DNA of 64,000 nt from Pseudoneobacillus sp052180215 (GTDB lineage Bacteria > Bacillota > Bacilli > Bacillales > Cytobacillaceae): contig NZ_CP197471.1 of assembly GCF_052180215.1 (NCBI RefSeq), positions 3,868,001 to 3,932,000 on the forward strand. Direction: 5' to 3'. Below are positions 34,761 through 41,935 of the stretch, piece by piece; the first letter of the stretch is position 1; each line of letters begins with the position of its first letter. The position numbers and the translations under genes are program-made. Below the pieces are notes generated by a model. The model was not told where the DNA came from. It was given only the letters and a program-made list of their open reading frames with translations, and did no database searches.

Positions 34761-36392
34761 ATGTCAAAGATTCTAAGAATAAGCATCTTACCTATTTTCC
34801 TAGTTTTTTTCCTAAGTATTTTTTCCAACCATAGCTATGCGATATCTCCCATTAAAGCACCTCATATTAAACAAATGCCTGAATTACCAAGAGGCTGTGA
34901 GGTCACAAGCTTAGCCATGATGCTTGAGCACGGAGGGATAAAAGTGAATAAAATGCAGTTAGCCAAAGAGGTGCAAAAGGTTCCTTATAAAAAGAATGGT
35001 TTATACGGGAACCCTTATGATGGGTTTATCGGAAATATGTATACGTTCAATGCCCCTGGTCTTGGAGTCTACCACGGTCCTATTCAGGATTTAGCTGAAA
35101 AGTATCTGCAGAATCGGGTGGTTAATTTAACAGGACATGATTTTTCTTATGTTTACCAAATGTTAGATCAAGGACAACCAGTATGGGTAATTACAAACTC
35201 ATGGTTTAAAAGACTTCCCTCTTCTCAATTTATCACTTGGCAAACGAGCACAGGGCCTTTAAGAATCACTTATCGCGAGCATAGCGTTCTTGTGACGGGA
35301 TACGATAGCAAATATATCTATATTAATGACCCGTTATACCCGAAAGCCAATCGTGCCGTGAAAAAACAAGACTTTATTGATTCATGGAATCAGATGGGCA
35401 AGCAAGCCATTAGCTACTATCCCAAAAATACAAACTGGTATATTGATACATTCAAACATCCTTACACGAAGGAAATCCAACAATTAAGCAAATTAGGGTT
35501 TGAAAGCTCATTAGAAAACGGTTTTTACCAACCGGATAAAATCATAAGTCGGCTGGAAACAAAAAAACTGTTTTCTAAGATTTCGGACGAAGGATCTCAA
35601 TCAAATAAATCAGGAGCTGCTTTTTCCGATAAAGGAAACCTCACGAAATCTGATTTAAGTAGATTACAAGTTGAAACGTTTGATTTAGATATAGAGTCAT
35701 CAACGTCCGAGCCATCCATTACGGATGTACCTAATAATCATAAGGACTTCCCTTATATTCAAGCTGTTTCCGATTCAAAAATCATTCCTATTAACCAAGA
35801 TGGTTCCTTTAAACCAAATCGACCTGTTACAAAGGGAGAATTAGCTTCGATTTTAACGAAAGCCATCAACATGTTTTGGTACGAAGATACGTTAAACCAC
35901 TGGGCCCGAGATGAGATATCTTACCTTAAGCGCAACGGAATTGTGAAAGGAAACTCTCCAACAACGTTTGGACCCAATGAACCCATCACAAGAGCTCAAG
36001 CAGCGGTTATTTTAGACCGTGCTTTACAGTTAGATTCAACGAATGCTAAAAAATCGGATGGGAGCGCCTCATCCATTACTAAGATGGTTCAACTTGGATA
36101 TTGGAATGAGAACACAGCCACGGAACCAACTAAACCATTAATGAAAAAAGAAATGGCCCAGCTGCTTGCAACCAGCTTCCAATTAAACAGTCCAGAAACA
36201 CCACAAACTTTTGAAGATGTCTCTCCTTCATCCGAATTTTATGATTACATACAAGCATTAAGTGGCACTCGAATGATTTCAGCCGGAAGTCAATTTAATC
36301 CTGAAAAACCCGTGACGAGAGCTCAATTTGCATCTCTTTTAGCAAAACTATTAATCGCAAGAGACAAGATTGATAGCAAAACAGGAATATAA
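34761..36392 (+). CDS. SLH-anchored C39-like peptidase
   Basis: 543 residues from ATG 34761 (GGAGGT upstream). Signal peptide, a Peptidase_C39_2-type papain-like domain (about 30-220) with C46 in PRGCEVTSLAM, His in YREHSVLVTGYD and Asp in YINDPLYP. Downstream are a degenerate SLH-like region (about 235-300) and about three SLH domains (about 305-535). The fold is used for bacteriocin leader peptidases and for wall peptidases; with a signal peptide and SLH it should act outside the cell on wall peptide or secreted peptides. Confidence 0.88.
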   Translation: MSKILRISILPIFLVFFLSIFSNHSYAISPIKAPHIKQMPELPRGCEVTSLAMMLEHGGIKVNKMQLAKEVQKVPYKKNGLYGNPYDGFIGNMYTFNAPGLGVYHGPIQDLAEKYLQNRVVNLTGHDFSYVYQMLDQGQPVWVITNSWFKRLPSSQFITWQTSTGPLRITYREHSVLVTGYDSKYIYINDPLYPKANRAVKKQDFIDSWNQMGKQAISYYPKNTNWYIDTFKHPYTKEIQQLSKLGFESSLENGFYQPDKIISRLETKKLFSKISDEGSQSNKSGAAFSDKGNLTKSDLSRLQVETFDLDIESSTSEPSITDVPNNHKDFPYIQAVSDSKIIPINQDGSFKPNRPVTKGELASILTKAINMFWYEDTLNHWARDEISYLKRNGIVKGNSPTTFGPNEPITRAQAAVILDRALQLDSTNAKKSDGSASSITKMVQLGYWNENTATEPTKPLMKKEMAQLLATSFQLNSPETPQTFEDVSPSSEFYDYIQALSGTRMISAGSQFNPEKPVTRAQFASLLAKLLIARDKIDSKTGI

Positions 36393-36451
36393 TGGGTTAT
36401 GATAGAATCTAATAAATAAGTAAAATATTAATTAAAAAGGAGATGCACTCA

Positions 36452-37765
36452 TTGAATTTTTTTAAGAAAAGTAGTTTCATCCGTGGTTTAGTAGCCTTTG
36501 TTTTCCTATTAGGGATTTTCACCCCTCTTCAAAGCCAGGCAGCAGCTGCCAAAATTAGTTATGTGGCCCTTGGCGATTCTCTAGCGGCTGGTCAATTGCC
36601 GTTCAAAACGGAAGATGGAAAAGCAACCTTCGATAAAGGTTATAGTGGGATATTTTCCGAATATCTCGAGGAGCAAGGTTTACTTGGAAGCTACACAAAC
36701 AAGTTCGCTAAATCTGGATATACAACCGAAAATGTTTTACTCGACATCCAGGCTAACAAAGAGGTCGAAGGACAAAAAATTCAAGATGCATTAAAGACAG
36801 CTGACATCGTGACAATTACCGCTGGGGCAAATGATCTTTTACACGAAGCAGATATTAACGTCGAAAAAGGTACGATTACCATTGAGCCTCAAGTAGCTTT
36901 AAAAACCGTTCTAAAATTACAATTAAATTTAGTGAACACGATAAAAGCAATTCAAACACTGAACCCAAAAGCAGAAGTATATGTTTCAGGCTATTACAAC
37001 GCATTTCCTTACTTAGATGAAGAGCAAGAAACACAAATATTGAAGTTGATTGGCATGTTAAATAGCGGGATTAAAACATCTGCTGAGAACAATAACGCCA
37101 TTTTTGTTCCAATGATAGGAATATTTGATACCGATCCAAAAGCATTTTTACCAAATCCATTAGATATTCACCCATCCATACTAGGATATAATGTGATGGC
37201 ACAATCCTTTATCACGGCTTTCAATAGCCAACCAAAAACCGTTGAATTTGATGATGTTTCCGAAAACCACTTTGCTTATAAAGAAATTCAATTATTAGTC
37301 CAACAGAAAGTCATGACAAGCCTTTCGGAAAAAGCCTTTGGCCCAGGCCAAGCCATTACGCGCGCGGATGCAGCACAGGCACTATTCAATATTTTACCGT
37401 TTGACAAATCCATTCCAGAAGACCCTGGATTCACAGATGTTCCAACATCTCACCCTGCTTACATGGCTATCGCAAAGCTAACAGCAGCCGGTGTATTCAC
37501 AAAAGCAGAAAAATTCAACCCAGATGCTTCATTAACGAGAGCACAAATGGCTAAAATTTTCACCCTTGCTTTTAAATTAAAAGCAATACAATCGTCTACT
37601 TTTACGGATGTTACAGGCTCTAGTTGGGCAAAAACCTATGTGGATGCAATGCTTTCTGCAAAAGTAACCACAGGTTATCCAGATAACACATTTAAACCAA
37701 ACCTTGAAACATCGAGAGCCCATTTTGCCGTGTTCTTAGTAAGAGCAGCTGGGTTAAATAAGTAG
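36452..37765 (+). CDS. SLH-anchored SGNH/GDSL hydrolase
   Basis: 437 residues from TTG 36452 (AAGGAG nine bases upstream; the ATG at 36443 touches that site). Signal peptide to AAA, then an SGNH domain: block I ALGDSLAAG with the Ser, block III TAGANDLL, block V DIHPSILGYN with Asp and His. Three SLH domains follow (about 260-435). Likely an esterase acting on acylated or acetylated wall polymers; the substrate is not known. It follows the C39-like gene by 60 bp in the same direction. Confidence 0.9.
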   Translation: MNFFKKSSFIRGLVAFVFLLGIFTPLQSQAAAAKISYVALGDSLAAGQLPFKTEDGKATFDKGYSGIFSEYLEEQGLLGSYTNKFAKSGYTTENVLLDIQANKEVEGQKIQDALKTADIVTITAGANDLLHEADINVEKGTITIEPQVALKTVLKLQLNLVNTIKAIQTLNPKAEVYVSGYYNAFPYLDEEQETQILKLIGMLNSGIKTSAENNNAIFVPMIGIFDTDPKAFLPNPLDIHPSILGYNVMAQSFITAFNSQPKTVEFDDVSENHFAYKEIQLLVQQKVMTSLSEKAFGPGQAITRADAAQALFNILPFDKSIPEDPGFTDVPTSHPAYMAIAKLTAAGVFTKAEKFNPDASLTRAQMAKIFTLAFKLKAIQSSTFTDVTGSSWAKTYVDAMLSAKVTTGYPDNTFKPNLETSRAHFAVFLVRAAGLNK

Positions 37766-37775
37766 GTAGGAATCT

Positions 37776-37809
37776 GGAAACTCATCAAACTGGTGAGTTT
37801 CCTTTTTTT
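37776..37809 (+). terminator. Terminator of the GDSL hydrolase gene
   Basis: GGAAACTCA and TGAGTTTCC stem followed by seven T. Confidence 0.88.
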
Positions 37810-37872
37810 GTTTGGTATTCAACGTTTGATGTGGTTCGTTCTTTCAATTGAAAGGTGGATAAATATTTGGAT

Positions 37873-37970
37873 TGTCCATTAAGTGTTAATAAGTGTCCGA
37901 TAAAAGAAAATAAGTGTCTGCAATAAATGCTCATTAAGTGTCCTTTAAACTTAAAAATGTGTCTGATAAA
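37873..37970 (-). repeat. 21-bp phased array of five TGTCC units
   Basis: TGTCC/T cores start at 37873, 37894, 37915, 37939 and 37960 (21, 21, 24, 21). The consensus AAGTGTCCGATAAA is the reverse complement of the unit in the array at 62895. Spacers are not conserved. Confidence 0.8.
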
Positions 37971-38056
37971 TTCAATCTATAGCACTTCTCATTGAATAAA
38001 AAGGTGGATGAACTAATCGTTGAACATTTTACAGTGCTTTTTTCAGTCTATCTAAT

Positions 38057-38096
38057 AAAAAAAGGGGCACTAGTTTTAAACTAGCACCCCTTTTTC
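38057..38096 (-). terminator. Terminator of the SLH protein at 38102
   Basis: GGGG-CACTAGTTT and AAACTAGCA-CCCC form a long stem flanked by A and T runs. Confidence 0.85.
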
Positions 38097-38101
38097 ATAC
38101 A

Positions 38102-40408
38102 TTATTCTTTAATATCATTCATTAACTTCGCAGATATTAAGAATTCTGCTAGAATTTTTGACATTTGGTCACGTTTTGTAGATCCTTTTGGATCGAAAGT
38201 AGCATCTTCTTTACCAGACATGATTCCTGCTTGATAAACAGCTTCAATAGCACTCTTAGCGTAGTCAGCAATCTTGCTAGAATCAGAGAAATCAGTCACT
38301 TTTTTCGTTGTATCTAGTTGTGTTTGATCGAAATTGATAAAATCAAGATTCATTGCACGGCTGATCATAATAGCAGCTTGAGTACGAGTGATTTTTTCGT
38401 TAGGGGCAAAGCTGCCATCTGGTTTTCCTTGAATGATCCCACTCTTTAGAGCAGCGGCTAACTCACCGTTTGCATTATACCAATCATTTTCTTTAACATC
38501 ACTAAAGATTCCAGTATATGACTCAGATGGTAATCCTAAAGCTCTTACTAAAAGAACAGTAAATTGAGCACGAGTCATCTGTTCACTTGGAGCAAATTTG
38601 CCATCTTCTTTACCTTTAATAATGAACTTTGAAGCAAGTGTTTCGATGTAATCTTGAGCCCAGTTCTTATTATCAACATCGGCGAATGTTACATCATTTT
38701 CAACAATGGTATATTTAGAGTTTCTTAAAGACTTAAGGACAGCAATTTTCTTACCTTCAACTGTAACGAATTCAGTAGGTACCGGAGAAAGGGTTCCATC
38801 CGCATTGACGATAACACCTACAGATTTATTAAAGTTAATATTTTCATTTAGATAAAAATTACGATTCACATATGTGGAAAACCTTGTAATATCTACATTG
38901 CTCTCACCAGAAGAAACATTAACTGTAAAATCTATTACTTTTGAAGCGAGTTTTGATTTAGTTTTGATTAATTTGGACTCTAGGTCTGCCGAATCCACAA
39001 CGTTTACGGAAACATTGACTTGGAGATCATCAACATTGCCTCCAAGATCTTTAGATAATTTAGCAAAATCTAATTGAGATGCTGGAAGTTGGTAGCTTGC
39101 ACCGTCCGTTTGTACCGCTACAATCGCCTTTGCATTTTTCTTTAGAGCTTCTGTAAATAATGTTGACGGAACTTGTGCCTTTGCAGCTTCATCTTCAGTT
39201 AACTTTTCCAATACAACTGAAACGATATTTTTCTTTTCGTCTAGTAGGTTAACGATGTCAGCTACCTTTTCTTTATTTACCTTTGTCACAACTTCAACCT
39301 TGCCTGAAGGATTTTTCACCTTCACCACTTCAGCTGCACCTTCTGGTAGAGAAATCACGTTGTCACCTTGTACTGGTGGTGTTACCACTGGCGGTGGAGT
39401 TATTACCGGTGGTGTTACTACCGGTGGTGGTGTTGATCCATCAACTGTAACACTTATACTTTTCGAAGCTAACTTAATGCCATCTAATTTGGCATATACT
39501 GTAACTTGTCCGGTAGATACAGGTGTCAGTGTATTTCCAGAAATAGTTGCAACACTAGAATTACTTGATTCCCAAGTTACACTGCTACCAAGTTGAATTC
39601 TAGTTCCATTTAAGAAACTAACTGGAACATTTAAATATAAAGTATTATCATCTCGAGATATATCTGCACCTTTTGCTTGGAACGCACTTTGCATCATAGC
39701 AGATCTGATAGATTTAGTAGTATCAACTATACCGTTATTTAATTTATCTTGTAATAAAAAGAAGCTTTCTACTGACAAACCAATATTTGATAATTTGCCA
39801 TCTAGGTTTTGGTACTGATCTTTGTTTTCCCCAGTCGCCATAGTGTTATTTACTGCAGTTTTTATAACATTTGCATATGTAGGATTACCTGACAGTGCAA
39901 CATCAGCTATCGCCATTTCAAGTTTACCTTCAAGGTCCATTACAAAATAAATGAACTGATCAGCTGCTAAATCACCATTTTCTTCAAATAAAGAGTTAAA
40001 AATAGTTGTGTTATTAGCCTTGAATAATTTAATTGCTGAAGCAAGGTCAGAAGCAGAGTTGTATTTTGTATAAATCAATGTTGCCGTGTTTTGCATCAAT
40101 TGAGCAAACTGAGTCTGCTTTTCTGAAGGGACATTTAAAGAAATATGATTTGCCTCAGCAGTAGCTGAAATATTACCAAAGTCAAGGCTATCTATAGTTT
40201 CTGGAGCACCTGTGAAACCATAAGTACCAGCATATTGATAAAATACAAAAAATCTTTCTGCTAGTGTATCAATCTCTTGATCAACATTAAGAGAAGCCTC
40301 TACCTTACTAGGCTGAAAAACCACACCAGTTGTTACAACAGGACTCAATGCAATCGTTGCAGCCAACATGGCTTTTAACGCTTTTTTGCTAAAAGGATAT
40401 TTCGTCAA
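38102..40408 (-). CDS. SLH-domain surface protein with Ig-like domain
   Basis: 768 residues from a TTG start (AGAGGTG eight bases upstream). Signal peptide to VEA (about 38), an alpha-helical N-terminal region (about 40-250) with no recognised family, a BIG2-type Ig-like domain (about 255-325, SVATISGNTLTPVSTG), a Pro/Thr-rich hinge of PPVVTPP repeats (about 327-350), a mixed region (about 350-565), and three SLH domains at the C-terminus (about 570-760). No enzymatic motif. Probably a structural or adhesive surface protein. A 0A box lies about 105 bp upstream. Confidence 0.85.
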   Translation of the reverse strand: MTKYPFSKKALKAMLAATIALSPVVTTGVVFQPSKVEASLNVDQEIDTLAERFFVFYQYAGTYGFTGAPETIDSLDFGNISATAEANHISLNVPSEKQTQFAQLMQNTATLIYTKYNSASDLASAIKLFKANNTTIFNSLFEENGDLAADQFIYFVMDLEGKLEMAIADVALSGNPTYANVIKTAVNNTMATGENKDQYQNLDGKLSNIGLSVESFFLLQDKLNNGIVDTTKSIRSAMMQSAFQAKGADISRDDNTLYLNVPVSFLNGTRIQLGSSVTWESSNSSVATISGNTLTPVSTGQVTVYAKLDGIKLASKSISVTVDGSTPPPVVTPPVITPPPVVTPPVQGDNVISLPEGAAEVVKVKNPSGKVEVVTKVNKEKVADIVNLLDEKKNIVSVVLEKLTEDEAAKAQVPSTLFTEALKKNAKAIVAVQTDGASYQLPASQLDFAKLSKDLGGNVDDLQVNVSVNVVDSADLESKLIKTKSKLASKVIDFTVNVSSGESNVDITRFSTYVNRNFYLNENINFNKSVGVIVNADGTLSPVPTEFVTVEGKKIAVLKSLRNSKYTIVENDVTFADVDNKNWAQDYIETLASKFIIKGKEDGKFAPSEQMTRAQFTVLLVRALGLPSESYTGIFSDVKENDWYNANGELAAALKSGIIQGKPDGSFAPNEKITRTQAAIMISRAMNLDFINFDQTQLDTTKKVTDFSDSSKIADYAKSAIEAVYQAGIMSGKEDATFDPKGSTKRDQMSKILAEFLISAKLMNDIKE

Positions 40409-40511
40409 TTTCCATTCACCTCTTAAGATTTTATTAGATTTTGTTAGTATTATGTAAGTTTGTTACTTTTATAGCTAGATTCATAATATCAATAGGTCTA
40501 TCTTACTTTAT

Positions 40512-40518
40512 TTCGACA
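40512..40518 (-). promoter_or_regulatory. Spo0A box upstream of the SLH protein at 38102
   Basis: Exact TTCGACA in the divergent region, 104 bp before the minus-strand start. Confidence 0.4.
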
Positions 40519-40659
40519 ATTTGTTCAATAAAATATGGGAAAATTTATACAATTATTCCAATAGTAACTAGTTATATGTCATATTTTAATAGAATTTTAA
40601 TATAATTTACAAAAATCGATTCCCAATATTTTGTTTTATGATAGAATTTAATAGTTAAT

Positions 40660-40666
40660 TGTCGAA
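40660..40666 (+). promoter_or_regulatory. Spo0A box before the membrane-anchored hypothetical gene
   Basis: Exact TGTCGAA 18 bp before the plus-strand start, overlapping the AAAGGGG ribosome site. Confidence 0.4.
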
Positions 40667-40684
40667 AGGGGATTTTTTCAAAAA

Positions 40685-41428
40685 ATGAAAAAGATATGGA
40701 AATATATTCTCTCCATTTTACTAGTGATCATTCTTGGTTCAGTAGGTACTATATATTATTTTTTAAATATTAAAACGTACGAAACAGCCGATGAGGAAAT
40801 AAAAGAAATTATCAATACAGAATACAAGATTGCACTTCCTGGAGAAACAGCTGAAGTTACGACTGAAACTAATAGTGAAGATAAAGTATCTGAGGATACT
40901 AACGAAGAAACTACTACAGAAAGTTCTGATTCGACCGATTCTGATTCTAATACTGAAACTAGCAATAATACTACAGAAAATTCTAGTTCAGCTGACAATA
41001 ATCAGTCAAAAAGTTCTAACCAAAATCAAACAAACACTAAATCCACTTCTACTAAAACAACTGAAGTAAATGAAGTAACGGTTGCATCGATTAAAGATAA
41101 ATACCGACCAGTTTTTGAATCTTTGGAATCACAGGCGAACGGAAAAATTGACTCGCTTGTTTCAAGAGCATTTGGTGAGTATAAAGAAAAGAAAGCGAAC
41201 GGAGAATCTATCTCATTTTCCTATTTTTATCAAAAGTATTCTTCAGCCGGAAAAGAGCTTGAAGGCAAAACTGATGAGGTTTTCCAATACGTTTATAAGG
41301 CATTAGAAGATGACCTTAAAAAGAACGGATTCAGCCCTACACACGCAAAAGATTTTATGGAGCAATACCAAGCAGCTAAAAAGGCTAGGGAAACCGCCTT
41401 ACTTAATAAAGCCAAAGAGGCACTATAG
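40685..41428 (+). CDS. Membrane-anchored hypothetical protein with Ser/Thr/Asn linker
   Basis: 247 residues. One membrane helix (about 5-28), a short region, then about 85 residues of low-complexity Ser/Thr/Asn/Glu (about 55-130), and a C-terminal helical domain of about 115 residues (VASIKDKYRPVFESLESQ to LLNKAKEAL). It probably sits outside the membrane with the linker spanning the wall. The helical domain is not one I recognise. GAAAGGGG precedes the ATG and a terminator follows. Confidence 0.7.
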   Translation: MKKIWKYILSILLVIILGSVGTIYYFLNIKTYETADEEIKEIINTEYKIALPGETAEVTTETNSEDKVSEDTNEETTTESSDSTDSDSNTETSNNTTENSSSADNNQSKSSNQNQTNTKSTSTKTTEVNEVTVASIKDKYRPVFESLESQANGKIDSLVSRAFGEYKEKKANGESISFSYFYQKYSSAGKELEGKTDEVFQYVYKALEDDLKKNGFSPTHAKDFMEQYQAAKKARETALLNKAKEAL

Positions 41429-41441
41429 AGCTTATCCTATC

Positions 41442-41472
41442 AGTCTGACAGCTACTGTCAGGCTATTTTTTT
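41442..41472 (+). terminator. Terminator of the membrane-anchored hypothetical gene
   Basis: AGTCTGACAG and CTGTCAGGCT stem with a run of seven T. Confidence 0.85.
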
Positions 41473-41479
41473 ACAATTA

Positions 41480-41510
41480 AAAATCCCCTTATCCAATGAT
41501 AAAGGGATTA
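41480..41510 (-). terminator. Terminator of the riboswitch-controlled small ORF
   Basis: AATCCCTTTATC and GATAAGGGGATT stem followed by T on the minus strand, directly after the stop of the ORF at 41516. Confidence 0.8.
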
Positions 41511-41515
41511 CACAT

Positions 41516-41677
41516 CTACATCTTCACTAATAAAGACACTGCCTTACGTTCATGATAATCAACTTTACGTTTTATTTGTGACCGAAGATCATGACATAAA
41601 CATCCATCTAATAATAGACCATGATACCGGTAACGAAAGGAATGCCAGTAATATTTTAGTTTCATTAAGTTCTTCAA
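41516..41677 (-). CDS. Small basic protein, 53 aa, under a c-di-GMP riboswitch
   Basis: TTG start with GGAGGG ten bases upstream. The product starts MKNLMKLKYYWHSFRYRYHG and continues LLLDGCLCHDLRSQIKRKV; it is basic, rich in Tyr and His, with a Cys-x-Cys and no membrane helix. I do not recognise it. It is flanked by a c-di-GMP-I riboswitch on the 5' side and a terminator on the 3' side, so the transcript looks like a complete single-gene unit. Regulation by c-di-GMP would connect it with the motile-to-sessile switch. Confidence 0.7.
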   Translation of the reverse strand: MKNLMKLKYYWHSFRYRYHGLLLDGCLCHDLRSQIKRKVDYHERKAVSLLVKM

Positions 41678-41700
41678 CACGATTAACCCTCCATCTAATT

Positions 41701-41819
41701 TACATAAATCGTGGAGTTCTCGTATTCGGGAACTGGCTGGCTTGGCTTATATAAACTTTAGCCCCTGTAGTTTTGCGTCATCATTTTTCAATGATTTTGC
41801 CGATTCGTACGATTTATGT
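41701..41819 (-). ncRNA. Cyclic-di-GMP-I (GEMM) riboswitch
   Basis: On the minus strand GGCAAA, then the stem ATCATT-GAAA-AATGAT with its GNRA loop, then GACGCAAAACTACAGGGGC-TAAAG, then AAGCCAGCCAGTT: these are the conserved parts of the class I c-di-GMP aptamer (GGCAAA...GACGCAAA...CTAAA...GCCAGTT). Outer sequences ACATAAATCGT and ACGATTTATGT pair for 11 bp as an extended P1. AGTTCCCG-aata-CGAGAACT is a hairpin between aptamer and ribosome site. There is no clear T run, so translational control is more likely than termination. Confidence 0.85.
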
Positions 41820-41895
41820 GTATTTCTTCAATTATATGAAAAGTTTACCTACTTATTAAAGAGACCTTGGTCCTATATTTAACGCGAATATTAAA

Positions 41896-41926
41896 AAAAT
41901 GACTCTCCTTGAAGGAGAGTCATTTT
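41896..41926. terminator. Terminator of the SLH nucleotidase
   Basis: AAAATGACTCTCCT and AGGAGAGTCATTTT form a 14-bp stem with T and A runs on the two sides. Confidence 0.9.
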
Positions 41927-41935
41927 ATATGATGA

